A DNA stretch of 64,000 nt from Sphingomonadaceae bacterium (GCA_024236155.1 JACKLA010000003.1:62001-126000); one strand, 5' to 3'; positions 42,801 to 51,784 are shown, counted from the first letter of the stretch. The notes: generated by a model from the letters alone, not told the origin. Translations and numbers: made by a program.

Positions 42801-43823
42801 ATGATGATCCAAGCCAAGCTCAAGCTCGTATTTGTCGCATGCGCCGCCTTCCTTGTCGCTGCGCCCGTCTCGGCACAGGATATGTCGTTTGATGCCTACC
42901 TGCAGCTTGTAACGGCCAAGGCACGGGCAGAAGGGGTGAGTGAAGGGACGATCCGGCGCATGACTGTCGGGCTTACTCCGAACCAGCGGGTAATCGAGCT
43001 CGACCGCAGCCAGCCGGGGACGCCGACGAGCACGGGCTATCCGCTGCTCGCACCCTATCTCAGCACGCACGTCAATCCCGCGCGAGTTGCCAGGGGACGT
43101 GAAATGTTTGCCACAACACGCGGAATTCATTCCCGTATTGAACGAGATTATGGCGTGCCAATTCCGATACTCATGGCGATCTGGGGGCATGAAACGAACT
43201 ATGGCAGCTACAAGGGCAATTTCGATCTCTCACGATCTCTTCTGACGCTCGCGTGGGAAGGCCGCCGTAGAGAGTTATTTGAAAGTGAATTCATAGCATT
43301 ATTGAAAGTTGCTGATAAGGGTTATAGCCGTGACCAGCTGGTTGGCAGCTGGGCCGGGGCGTTCGGAAACCCGCAATTCCTGCCAAGTGTCTACCTCCGC
43401 CTCGCAACCGATGGCGACGGTGATGGCAGGGCTGATATTTTCAACAATCGTGCCGATACGCTCGCGTCGATCGCGCGCTACTTCAAGGATGCCGGCTGGC
43501 GCAGCGGGCAACCTTGGGGTGTTCGTGCCTATGTCCCGGATGGGTTTGACTGGGGCGCCGTAGCCAGCAAGGCGCAATCACCGGTATGTTCGCGCGTGCA
43601 TGAGCGTCACAGCCAGTGGAAGACGGTTGCGGAATGGCGGCAGCTCGGCGTGCAACCTCAGGAAAATTTGCCTGCAAATACAATGACTTCCTTATTCCAG
43701 CCTGATGGTACCGGAAAACCTGCATGGCTTTTAACGGCAAATTATAGGGTTATCCTCGAATATAACTGCTCGAATTACTACGCGATGAGTGTGGGATTGC
43801 TTGCAGATGAGATTGCCCGTTGA
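42801..43823 (+). CDS. Lytic murein transglycosylase, MltB-like (family 103)
   Basis: Cleaves peptidoglycan to 1,6-anhydro-muropeptides. 340 residues with signal peptide LKLVFVACAAFLVAAPVSA-Q and no lipobox, so it is a soluble periplasmic form. Catalytic Glu131 sits in IWGHETNYGSYKG; WAGAFGNPQFLPSVYLRLA and DGDGDGRADIFN are family motifs. ATG 42801 or 42804 both fit. Codon use turns AT-rich around 43255-43320 and 43660-43800. Overlaps the SPOR lipoprotein gene by 17 bp. Confidence 0.9.
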   Translation: MMIQAKLKLVFVACAAFLVAAPVSAQDMSFDAYLQLVTAKARAEGVSEGTIRRMTVGLTPNQRVIELDRSQPGTPTSTGYPLLAPYLSTHVNPARVARGREMFATTRGIHSRIERDYGVPIPILMAIWGHETNYGSYKGNFDLSRSLLTLAWEGRRRELFESEFIALLKVADKGYSRDQLVGSWAGAFGNPQFLPSVYLRLATDGDGDGRADIFNNRADTLASIARYFKDAGWRSGQPWGVRAYVPDGFDWGAVASKAQSPVCSRVHERHSQWKTVAEWRQLGVQPQENLPANTMTSLFQPDGTGKPAWLLTANYRVILEYNCSNYYAMSVGLLADEIAR

Positions 43824-44895
43824 CCTTTCGAAGCGCCTTGCCCTTCTGGGCCTGAGCCTTGCCGTTGCTGCCTGTGGGCGCGGTGGCACCGATTTCGCAG
43901 ACTTGCCCTCGGCTTCAACGCCGCAGGTGGCAGCGGCTGCGAACGGGCCGGAGGCCGACTTCCCGGTTGTCCTCGGCGAGCCATACACCATCGATGGCCA
44001 GACCTATACGCCGTTCGACACGCTCAACCATGATGAAGTCGGCTATGCGACCTTCGACCGCGAGGGCGGGGCGGGTGTTTCGGCAGCGCACAAAACGCTG
44101 CCCCTGCCGAGCTACGTCGAAGTCACAGCACTCGACACGGGCAAGACCGTGCTGGTCCGCGTCGAACGTCGCGGGCCGATGACTGCAAGCCGGGTGATCG
44201 CGCTTTCGCAGGGTGCGACCGCATCGCTTGGCATCGGCGAGGGGGCACCGGTTCGCGTGCGCAGGGTCAATCCTCCCGAAGATGACCGCGCCATGCTGCG
44301 TGCGGGTGCCAGTGCGCCCGAACGTATGGAAACGCCCAATTCGTTGCTTACGGTTCTGCGTCGCAAGCTGCCGGGCAGTGGTTCTGCAAACCTCGCTGCG
44401 GCATCGCCCCAGCGCAGCACGGCGGAATTGCCGCCGGCCGCGAGTTCCGGGAATGTTGGTGCGGCTACGCCCGTGGCCGTTGCAAGGGTGCAGCTCCCTC
44501 GATCAACTGCCGCGCAGAGCTTCGACCAGGTGTTCTCGCAGGATCGCAAGGCCGTGACGGCTTATCCGCTCCCCCCGCTCAACGCAGCGCGGCAGGCTGT
44601 GCGACCTGCCGTTGCCAGCTCGCAGCCGGCCGTATCCCGACCTTCTCCTGCACTGCAGCGCGTTGTTCAGCCATCCAACGCAAATGACGGGCGCTTCGTA
44701 GTGCAGGCGGCGGCATTTTCGCAAAAATCCAATGCAACCCGCGCTGCCGACGCTGTCGGTGGGTTTGTCGAGCAATCGGGCCGCTTCTATCGTGTCCGCA
44801 TGGGACCCTTCGCAAGTCGTGGACAGGCCGAAGCGGCGCTCGCCAAGGCACGTGCAGCGGGTTATAGCGACGCACGCGTTTACCCCACGGGATAG
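43807..44895 (+). CDS. RlpA-like lipoprotein with SPOR domain
   Basis: 362 residues. Lipoprotein signal LGLSLAVAACGRGG, a double-psi beta-barrel region (about 55-160) with SAAHKTLPLPSYVEVTAL and VRVERRGPM, a Pro/Ala-rich linker, and a C-terminal SPOR domain (about 292-360, FVVQAAAFSQKSNATRA) that binds denuded septal glycans. Known RlpA has NDRGP and an ASWYG motif; both are changed here, so transglycosylase activity is doubtful. The start lies inside the MltB-like gene, coupling two wall-remodelling proteins. Confidence 0.82.
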   Translation: MRLPVDLSKRLALLGLSLAVAACGRGGTDFADLPSASTPQVAAAANGPEADFPVVLGEPYTIDGQTYTPFDTLNHDEVGYATFDREGGAGVSAAHKTLPLPSYVEVTALDTGKTVLVRVERRGPMTASRVIALSQGATASLGIGEGAPVRVRRVNPPEDDRAMLRAGASAPERMETPNSLLTVLRRKLPGSGSANLAAASPQRSTAELPPAASSGNVGAATPVAVARVQLPRSTAAQSFDQVFSQDRKAVTAYPLPPLNAARQAVRPAVASSQPAVSRPSPALQRVVQPSNANDGRFVVQAAAFSQKSNATRAADAVGGFVEQSGRFYRVRMGPFASRGQAEAALAKARAAGYSDARVYPTG

Positions 44896-44928
44896 TCAGC
44901 CGGGCCTGCCTGGCGCAGGAGCCAGGCA

Positions 44929-46107
44929 ATCATCCGCTTTCGTTCAATCCTGAGTGCTACATTCCTGGCTGCGGCGATAGGCGCCCCGGCACAGGTCGGC
45001 GCACCACGGGAAGATTTGTCACCGCAACTGGCAAGCGACATCCTGCAAGATGCGCCGGTAGCACTGCTGGTCGATATGACGACCGGCCAGACGCTCGTGT
45101 CGCGCAACGACCGGCACCGCTTTCTACCGGCGTCGGTCACCAAGGTGATGACGCTCTATCTCGCGTTCGAGCTGATCGAGCGGGGCAAGCTCGATCCCGG
45201 CAAGCCCATATCCATGCGCGACAAGACCCATGCCGAATGGGAAGGCAAGGGCTCGACCATGTTCATCCGGCAGGGGCAGGAAGTCCAGCTTGACAGCATC
45301 CTTGCCGGTATTGCCAATATCTCTGCCAACGATGCCAGCATGGCACTGGCAGAATCTGCGGGTGGATCGGTCCAGGGCTGGACGGCCATGATGAATGACG
45401 AGGCCCGCAAGCTGGGGATGCAGGACAGCCATTTCGCAACGCCCAATGGCTGGCCCGATGACGGCAAGACTTTCACCACGGCAAGGGATCTCGAGATTCT
45501 GGCGCATGCGCTGATCACGCGCCACCCAAGGAAATACGCCGAGTATTTCGGGCGTGACGGGTTCGCGTTCAATGGCGTCGCCCAGGCCAATCACGACCCG
45601 ATTACGCGGAGGGTGAGGGGTGCCGACGGCATAAAGACGGGTTACACCAACGAAGCGGGACACACCTTCCTCGGCAGTGCAGAGCGAGACGGGACACGTC
45701 TGGTCATGGTCCTCGCAGGGGTCGAGGATTACGATGATCGCAGCACGACATCGCGCCAGCTGATCGAATGGGGCTTTGACGGGTTTGAACGGGTCGTGCT
45801 GTTTCCGAAAGGCGCAAAGATCGGCACTGCGAGCGTGCAGGATGCCGGGGTCGACGATGTCGAACTCGTGGCTCAGCAAACGGTAAAAATTGCCATCCCG
45901 AAAGGCGCCCGGCGCGACATCAATCTGTCGATCCGCTATTCTGGTCCACTGCGCGCACCTTTGTCGAGCAAGACAGCGGCAGCCCGGCTTGTGGTCGATA
46001 TCGACGGCATGACGTCAGCGACATTCCCGCTCGCCCCTGCAAAAGATGTTGCAAAAGCCGGTTTTTTCGAGCGCATCGCCAATGGCTTTGCTAGCTGGTT
46101 CGCATGA
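44929..46107 (+). CDS. D-alanyl-D-alanine carboxypeptidase (PBP5/6-like, S11)
   Basis: Removes the terminal D-Ala of peptidoglycan stem peptides. Active-site motifs: SVTK in LPASVTKVMT, SAN in NISANDAS, and KTG in GIKTGYTN, followed by the C-terminal beta domain and a short amphipathic tail (FFERIANGFASWFA). The signal peptide (IRFRSILSATFLAAAIGAPAQ) is encoded before the first TTG (45016), but no ATG, GTG or TTG precedes it in frame. AGGAG at 44917 lies 7 nt before ATC 44929, the probable start. The catalytic part is certain, the start is not. Confidence 0.85.
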   Translation: MIRFRSILSATFLAAAIGAPAQVGAPREDLSPQLASDILQDAPVALLVDMTTGQTLVSRNDRHRFLPASVTKVMTLYLAFELIERGKLDPGKPISMRDKTHAEWEGKGSTMFIRQGQEVQLDSILAGIANISANDASMALAESAGGSVQGWTAMMNDEARKLGMQDSHFATPNGWPDDGKTFTTARDLEILAHALITRHPRKYAEYFGRDGFAFNGVAQANHDPITRRVRGADGIKTGYTNEAGHTFLGSAERDGTRLVMVLAGVEDYDDRSTTSRQLIEWGFDGFERVVLFPKGAKIGTASVQDAGVDDVELVAQQTVKIAIPKGARRDINLSIRYSGPLRAPLSSKTAAARLVVDIDGMTSATFPLAPAKDVAKAGFFERIANGFASWFA

Positions 46108-46742
46108 CGCGCGGGAAGTTCATTGCACTTGAAGGGGGGGAGGGGACCGGCAAATCCACTCAGGCCCGGCTGCTGGCAGAATGGCTGGCAGGGCAAGGTC
46201 TGGACGCGACCGTAACCCGCGAGCCCGGCGGAACACCCGGCGCGGAAGCGATCCGTAGCCTCTTGCTGGCTCCTCCGGGCGAGGGGTGGGGCAGCCGGGC
46301 GGAAGCCTTGCTGTTTGCGGCGGCACGGTCCGACCATGTCGAAAAACTCATCCTGCCGGCGATGGAGGACGGAAAATGGGTCGTGTGTGACCGTTTCGTC
46401 GATTCAAGCCGGGCTTATCAGGGCGGGGCAGGGGAATTGGGCGACGATGCGATCCTGCGCCTGCACGACATCGGCAGCAAGGGTGTGCGCCCCGACCTGA
46501 CGCTGCTGATCGAAGTCCCGGCAGAACGCGTGGCAGAGCGGCTTGCATTGCGCGATGGCGGGAATGCCGATGCAATCGGAGGCCGCGATGCGGACTATCA
46601 CCGGCGTGTGGGCGAAACATTCCGGGAAATTGCCGCGCGTGATCCCGATGCTTTTGCCCTGATCGACGGGACCGGCACTATCGATGAGGTCCAGTCGCGC
46701 ATCCGTTCGGTCGTCGCTCCGCTGGTGACCGGGCAGTCATGA
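46104..46742 (+). CDS. tmk: Thymidylate kinase
   Basis: Phosphorylates dTMP to dTDP. 212 residues: P-loop EGGEGTGKST, the DR-x motif in CDRFVDSSRAYQG, and the lid-region arginines. Start overlaps the carboxypeptidase stop (ATGA), and its own end overlaps holB, so it belongs to a run of translationally coupled genes. tmk-holB-metG-tatD is a well-known conserved order. Confidence 0.97.
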   Translation: MTRGKFIALEGGEGTGKSTQARLLAEWLAGQGLDATVTREPGGTPGAEAIRSLLLAPPGEGWGSRAEALLFAAARSDHVEKLILPAMEDGKWVVCDRFVDSSRAYQGGAGELGDDAILRLHDIGSKGVRPDLTLLIEVPAERVAERLALRDGGNADAIGGRDADYHRRVGETFREIAARDPDAFALIDGTGTIDEVQSRIRSVVAPLVTGQS

Positions 46743-47698
46743 GCCTGTTCGGCCATGACGAGGCATGGGGCCAGTGGCGCAATGCCCTGGCCGGTCCACG
46801 CATGCACCATGCATGGTTGCTTGCGGGCAAGCGCGGGCTTGGCAAGATGCATTTCGCCCGTGCTGCGGCGCAGGAACTGGTCGCCAGCGTCATGCCGGTC
46901 GGCGGCGCGGATCACCCGGACATTATCGTGCTGGACCATGCGCCCAAGGACGAGAAGGAAGAAAAGAAGCGTGCCGAGGGCAAGCCCTACGAGACGAAGC
47001 GGAACATCTCCGTGGGTCAGATCCGGCAGATGCAGCAACGATTGATCACGCGGCCGACGCTGGGCGACCGCAGGGCGATCATCATCGATCCGGCGGACGA
47101 TATGGAACCGAGCGCTTCCAACGCCTTGCTCAAAAGCCTCGAGGAACCGCCTGAAGGTACGTTCTTCCTCCTCGTATCGCATCGGCCGGCACGTTTGCTG
47201 CCGACCATCCGTTCGCGCTGCCGCCTGTTGCGTTTCCACGCCCTGGGTGACGACCAGGTCGAACAGGCCGTCCGCCGCGAGGCGCAGGATGCCGATGCGG
47301 CCACCATCCAAGCCTCGGTCGCGGCAGCCAGCGGCTCACCGGGCGTTGCGCTGGAATTTGTCGAACAGGGTCTGGGCAGGCTCTACGGGCTGATGGAACA
47401 ACTCGTGCGTGAGGGCGACCGGGATTTCGCGGTGCGCGGCCAACTGGCGGAAGCGATCGGCGCAAGGCCCAAGCGCGAAGCCATGCAAGCTGCACTCGAC
47501 CTCGCCCGGTCGATTCTCGCGGCGCGGATTGGCGATGCGGATCGCCCGGCACAGCGCGCCATGATCGAAGCGCATGGAGAGCTGGTTCGCCTCGCCGGAC
47601 AGGCACCGACCTATAATTTCGATGCCGGATTGCTCGTGATGCAAATCGGCAGCTTGCTTGCCTCTGCTGCGCCCGCTAGCGAGCGCGCCAATGTCTGA
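46739..47698 (+). CDS. holB: DNA polymerase III delta' subunit
   Basis: Clamp-loader subunit, 319 residues. LLAGKRGLGKMHFARA occupies the P-loop position but lacks the usual Thr/Ser after GK, as in delta' proteins that do not hydrolyse ATP. The SRC motif is in LPTIRSRCRLLRF, and NALLKSLEEPPEGTFFLL is the clamp-loader core. A charged insert (DEKEEKKRAEGKPYETKR) follows the VLDHAPK strand. Overlaps tmk by 4 bp and metG by 8 bp. Confidence 0.94.
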   Translation: MSLFGHDEAWGQWRNALAGPRMHHAWLLAGKRGLGKMHFARAAAQELVASVMPVGGADHPDIIVLDHAPKDEKEEKKRAEGKPYETKRNISVGQIRQMQQRLITRPTLGDRRAIIIDPADDMEPSASNALLKSLEEPPEGTFFLLVSHRPARLLPTIRSRCRLLRFHALGDDQVEQAVRREAQDADAATIQASVAAASGSPGVALEFVEQGLGRLYGLMEQLVREGDRDFAVRGQLAEAIGARPKREAMQAALDLARSILAARIGDADRPAQRAMIEAHGELVRLAGQAPTYNFDAGLLVMQIGSLLASAAPASERANV

Positions 47699-49256
47699 AC
47701 CCTTCTACATCACCACCGCGATCAGCTACCCCAACGGGCGCCCGCATATCGGCCACGCATATGAGGCGATTGCCGCGGATGTCATCGCGCGCTTCCAGCG
47801 TGCCATGGGCCGCGATGTGCGTTTCCAGACCGGCACCGACGAGCACGGGTTGAAGATGGCCCGCAAAGCGGAAGAGCAGGGCAAGACTGCGCGTGAGCTG
47901 GCCGATGAAATGTCGGGTTATTTCAATGCAATGTGCGATGCATTGAATGTCTCTTACGACCGCTTTATCCGCACGGTCGACGCAGATCACCATCGCGCAA
48001 GCCAGGCTATCTGGCAGGCGATGGAGGCCAATGGCGACCTCTATCTCGATCGATACGAAGGCTGGTACTCCGTCCGTGACGAAGCCTATTACGACGAGAA
48101 GGAACTGGTTGAAGGCGAGGGTGGAGAAAAACTCTCACCACAGGGGACGCCGGTCGAATGGACGGTTGAGGAAAGCTGGTTCTTCCGACTGTCGAAATAC
48201 CAGGATGCCTTGCTCGAACTCCTGAGGACGCCCGGCTTCCTCGAACCCGAAAGCCGCCGCAACGAGATGATTTCCTTCGTTTCGGGCGGATTGAAGGATC
48301 TTTCCGTCAGCCGCACCAGCTTCGACTGGGGCGTGCCGGTCCCCGGAAGTGACGGACATGTGATGTATGTCTGGGTCGACGCGCTGACCAATTACATCAC
48401 CGGCCTGGGCTACCCCGACGATACCGGCATGTGGCGGAAATACTGGCCCGCCAACCTGCACCTGATCGGCAAGGATATCGTTCGCTTCCATACGATCTAC
48501 TGGCCGGCATTCCTGATGAGCGCCGGGATCGAACTGCCCAAGAAGGTGTTCGGCCACGGTTTCCTGCTCAATCGCGGGCAGAAGGAATCCAAATCGCTCG
48601 GCAATGTGACTGATCCACTCGAACTGGCGGAAAGTTTCGGGGTCGATTCCCTGCGCTATTTCCTGCTCCGTGAAGTCGCATTCGGGCAGGATGGCAGCTA
48701 TTCGCCAGAAGCAATCGTCACGCGTTGCAATGCAGAGCTTGCCAACAGTTTCGGCAATCTTGCGCAGCGCACATTATCCATGATTTTCAAAAATATGGAT
48801 GGCAGGCTTGAGGCATATGACCCGGCCTCCGCAGGCGGCCCGGATGGCGAACTCGTGTCAAAAGTCGCCACGGAAATCGAGAACCTCAAGGCGCGTTTCG
48901 AGGATCTGGCATTCAGCGATGGCCTCGAAGCATGGATGCGGGCGGTATTCGCCTGCAACCAGTATGTCGACGAAATGGCACCCTGGGCTTTGCGCAAGAC
49001 CGATCCTGAGCGGATGAAACAGGTGCTGCTGACGCTTTACCGTGTCGTGCACGACCTCGCGATTGCGGTTCGTCCGGTCGCTCCGCAATCGATCGACCGG
49101 CTGCTGGACCAGATGGGTGTGACCGAGGGCGAGCGCGATTACGCCGCGCTCGATAATGCCGACTGGTTCGCAAACCTGGTCGGGAGCGGATTCGAACTCC
49201 AGAAACCGGAAGGCGTTTTCCCGAGGCTTGAACTGCCGGAAGCCGAGGCCGGTTGA
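47691..49256 (+). CDS. metG: Methionine--tRNA ligase
   Basis: 521 residues, short form without the C-terminal tRNA-binding dimer domain. HIGH motif in NGRPHIGHAYEA; KMSKS variant is GQKESKSLGN, with Lys-Glu-Ser-Lys-Ser as in many MetRS of this type. The anticodon-binding region EMAPWALRKTDPERM is complete. ATG 47691 lies within the end of holB. Standard function. Confidence 0.97.
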   Translation: MSEPFYITTAISYPNGRPHIGHAYEAIAADVIARFQRAMGRDVRFQTGTDEHGLKMARKAEEQGKTARELADEMSGYFNAMCDALNVSYDRFIRTVDADHHRASQAIWQAMEANGDLYLDRYEGWYSVRDEAYYDEKELVEGEGGEKLSPQGTPVEWTVEESWFFRLSKYQDALLELLRTPGFLEPESRRNEMISFVSGGLKDLSVSRTSFDWGVPVPGSDGHVMYVWVDALTNYITGLGYPDDTGMWRKYWPANLHLIGKDIVRFHTIYWPAFLMSAGIELPKKVFGHGFLLNRGQKESKSLGNVTDPLELAESFGVDSLRYFLLREVAFGQDGSYSPEAIVTRCNAELANSFGNLAQRTLSMIFKNMDGRLEAYDPASAGGPDGELVSKVATEIENLKARFEDLAFSDGLEAWMRAVFACNQYVDEMAPWALRKTDPERMKQVLLTLYRVVHDLAIAVRPVAPQSIDRLLDQMGVTEGERDYAALDNADWFANLVGSGFELQKPEGVFPRLELPEAEAG

Positions 49257-50032
49257 TGCTGATCGATAGCCACTGCCACCTCGAGTATAAGGGGCTGGTC
49301 GAAGATCAGGCCGGCATACTCGATCGCGCACGCGAGGCAGGGGTAGGGGGCTTCCTCAATATTTCCACCCGCGAGAGTGAGTGGCGGCAGGTCGTCGGCA
49401 CGGCAGAACGTGAAGGCGATGTCTGGGCAAGCGTCGGCATTCACCCGCATGAGGCCGATGCGCATGAAGACCTCGGGGCTGAGGTGTTGCTGAAGGCATC
49501 CGATAACCCGCGCGTGGTCGGCATCGGCGAGACGGGCCTCGACTATTATTACGACAAGTCGGACCGGCAGGTTCAGCGCGACCTGTTCCGCATGCATATC
49601 GGCGTCGCGCGCGCAACCGGGCTGCCGGTGATCATCCACACGCGCGATGCGGAAGACGATACGGCGCAGATCCTGGCCGAGGAAATGGAGAAGGGCGCAT
49701 TCCCCGCCCTGATCCATTGTTTCACCGCGTCGGCAGATTTCGGGCGCAAGGTGCTCGAACTCGGGTTGACGATCTCGATATCGGGCATTGTGACCTTCAA
49801 GAACGCCGCCGAACTGCAATCGGTCGCGGCGCAGGTTCCGGCTGACCGGCTACTGGTCGAGACAGACAGTCCGTTCCTCGCACCGATGCCGCATCGCGGA
49901 AAATCGTGCGAGCCTGCCTTCGTGCGCAATACCGCACAATTCGTTGCGGACCTGCGCGGAGAATCCTTCGAGCTTTTGAGCGAGCAGACGACGGGCAACT
50001 TCTTCCGCCTGTTTTCAAAGGCGGTCGCATGA
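49256..50032 (+). CDS. tatD: TatD family deoxyribonuclease
   Basis: Metal-dependent hydrolase of 258 residues. Motifs: DSHCHLEY (metal HxH), GIGETGLDYYYD (Glu), VIIHTRDAEDDT (His), ALIHCFTAS (His) and LLVETDSPFLAP (Asp). Family members have 3'-5' DNase activity in repair and in apoptosis-like clearance. ATG overlaps the metG stop (TGATG). Conserved partner of metG in alphaproteobacteria. Confidence 0.93.
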   Translation: MLIDSHCHLEYKGLVEDQAGILDRAREAGVGGFLNISTRESEWRQVVGTAEREGDVWASVGIHPHEADAHEDLGAEVLLKASDNPRVVGIGETGLDYYYDKSDRQVQRDLFRMHIGVARATGLPVIIHTRDAEDDTAQILAEEMEKGAFPALIHCFTASADFGRKVLELGLTISISGIVTFKNAAELQSVAAQVPADRLLVETDSPFLAPMPHRGKSCEPAFVRNTAQFVADLRGESFELLSEQTTGNFFRLFSKAVA

Positions 50033-50796
50033 AACTGGTAATGCTCGGTTCGGGTACGTCCACCGGCGTTCCGAGGATCGGCAATGACTGGGGTCAATGC
50101 GATCCGGGCGAGCCGAAGAACAGGCGGACGCGCGTTTCGATCATGGTCGAAAGCAGCGAAGGCAAGCGATTGCTCGTCGACACGTCGACAGACCTTCGTC
50201 AGCAGTTTTTATCCAATAATATCGACCGGATAGATGGCGTTTTTTGGACGCATGATCATGCCGATCATTGCCATGGCATCGATGATTTGCGCGCTCTGCG
50301 GTTTAGCCGGAAGGCACCGATACCGGGCTATGGCTCGCAGGAAACGGTGCGCCGCCTGCGCCAGCGGTTCGACTATGTTTTCGCCGGCCAGTTCGGATAT
50401 CCGACCATCGTCAGCCTCGATACACTGGACAGGATACGCATGTGTGCCGGGTTCGGTGTAGAATGGTGCCAGATGCCGCATGGTCCGACCGAGACGACCT
50501 GTTTTCGTTTCGATGCAGACGGAAAATCAATCGCTTATGCGACGGATTTCAGTGAAATCACCGCCTCGATGGTGCGACTGCTCGATGGCGTCGACATTCT
50601 CGTAACCGATTGCCTGCGGCGCGAACCGCATCCCACGCACGCCAATCTGGACATGGCGCTCGATCTGGCAAGGCGCACAGGCGCCGGTATCACTGTATTG
50701 AGCCATCTCGACAAGAGCATGGACTACAAGACGCTGTCCGATGAAGTGCCAAGCAATGTGCTTGTAGGTTATGACGGAATGGAGCTCACAGCATGA
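50029..50796 (+). CDS. MBL-fold metallo-hydrolase (PhnP-like)
   Basis: 255 residues. Metal motif THDHADHCHGIDDLR (HxHxDH), LGSGTSTGVPRIG at the N-terminus, ATDFSE with the bridging Asp, and LSHLDKSMDYK with the final His. The family includes phosphoribosyl cyclic phosphodiesterase PhnP, but this tatD-linked form is likely a general phosphodiesterase; substrate unknown. ATGA overlap on both sides. Confidence 0.87.
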   Translation: MKLVMLGSGTSTGVPRIGNDWGQCDPGEPKNRRTRVSIMVESSEGKRLLVDTSTDLRQQFLSNNIDRIDGVFWTHDHADHCHGIDDLRALRFSRKAPIPGYGSQETVRRLRQRFDYVFAGQFGYPTIVSLDTLDRIRMCAGFGVEWCQMPHGPTETTCFRFDADGKSIAYATDFSEITASMVRLLDGVDILVTDCLRREPHPTHANLDMALDLARRTGAGITVLSHLDKSMDYKTLSDEVPSNVLVGYDGMELTA

Positions 50797-50963
50797 CCGG
50801 CTTCGATTGGTATATGGTGATCTGGGGCGCTGCCGTCCTGGCGCTGGCTGGCGGCGCGCTGGCAGCATACCGGCTAAGTTGGAAACGCAGTGTGACATAC
50901 GCCTTGATATGGGCCTGCATTTTCGCTGCAGCCACGCTCCTGTTCAATGCGTTGGGGGGTTGA
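50793..50963 (+). CDS. Small two-helix membrane protein (56 aa), hypothetical
   Basis: A short gene starting in the ATGA overlap with the MBL gene. 56 residues: MTGFDWYMVIWGAAVLALAG and a second helix SVTYALIWACIFAAATLLF flank a basic loop (YRLSWKRS). Not recognised. Two clean helices, a positive connecting loop and translational coupling argue that it is real. Confidence 0.6.
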   Translation: MTGFDWYMVIWGAAVLALAGGALAAYRLSWKRSVTYALIWACIFAAATLLFNALGG

Positions 50964-50973
50964 AACTTCTCAC

Positions 50974-51002
50974 TCTGACGATCTATGATTTAACATAATA
51001 TA
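50974..51002 (+). promoter_or_regulatory. Candidate mazG promoter in an AT-rich palindrome
   Basis: CTGACG (50974-50979) and TAATAT (50997-51002) with 17-bp spacing fit -35/-10 boxes. The perfect 14-bp palindrome ATAATATATATTAT (50995-51008) overlaps the -10 and is the most AT-rich stretch nearby. mazG starts at 51018, so the leader would be very short. Confidence 0.45.
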
Positions 51003-51017
51003 TATTATCATTCCAAT

Positions 51018-51779
51018 ATGACCGAGCAACTGTCCCGCCTCCTCCAGATCATGGCTACCCTGCGCGACCCCTCGCGTGGCTGCGAGTGGGATTTGGCACA
51101 GGACTTCAAATCCATCGCGCCTTATACGATCGAGGAAGCCTACGAAGTTGCCGACGCGATCGATCGCGGTGCAATGGATGAATTGCGCGAAGAACTGGGC
51201 GACCTGTTGTTGCAGGTCGTGTTCCACGCGCGGATGGCTGAAGAAGAAGGCCATTTCGCCTTTCCCGATGTCGCGCGGGCCATTTCCGACAAGATGGAAG
51301 CACGCCATCCGCATATCTTCGGCGATGCTGGCGGCCGGATGCAGGAAGCGAGATGGGAAGCTCTGAAGGCGGAAGAACGCGCCGCCAAGGGCGCACAAAG
51401 CAGCATGGATGGCGTAGCTGGCGCGCTTCCTGCCTTGCTTCGCGCCGAAAAGCTCCAGAAACGCGCGGCACGCGACGGGTTCGACTGGGGCGATACGCAA
51501 GGCCCGACCAGCAAGGTGCATGAAGAAATCGCAGAACTGGCGGATGCCAGCGAGAACACGCGCGAAGAGGAAGCGGGTGACCTGCTGTTCGCGGTGGTCA
51601 ACCTCGTCCGCGCTTACGGAATTTCACCCGAAAACGCCCTGAAAGCAGCCAACCAGAAGTTCGAACGCCGCTATCGCTCGATGGAAAAATTCGCGGAAGG
51701 CAAATTCGCCGAACTGTCGCTCGATGAACAGGAGGCCTTGTGGCAACGCGCCAAGGCTGGCGAAAGTATCGACAACTAA
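51018..51779 (+). CDS. mazG: Nucleoside triphosphate pyrophosphohydrolase MazG
   Basis: Removes abnormal or excess NTPs. 253 residues with two MazG domains: the first with CEWDLAQDFKSIAPYTIEEAYE and REELGDLLLQVVFHARMAEE (E-x-x-E...E-x-x-D), the second with KVHEEIAELADA and REEEAGDLLFAVVNLVRAYG. No Shine-Dalgarno is evident. Convergent with hflX, 5 bp apart. Confidence 0.95.
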   Translation: MTEQLSRLLQIMATLRDPSRGCEWDLAQDFKSIAPYTIEEAYEVADAIDRGAMDELREELGDLLLQVVFHARMAEEEGHFAFPDVARAISDKMEARHPHIFGDAGGRMQEARWEALKAEERAAKGAQSSMDGVAGALPALLRAEKLQKRAARDGFDWGDTQGPTSKVHEEIAELADASENTREEEAGDLLFAVVNLVRAYGISPENALKAANQKFERRYRSMEKFAEGKFAELSLDEQEALWQRAKAGESIDN

Positions 51780-51784
51780 CGCCG

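Noticed and set aside
46739..47698. Broken ATPase in holB because of its incomplete Walker A
   Set aside because: A degenerate P-loop is normal for delta' subunits.
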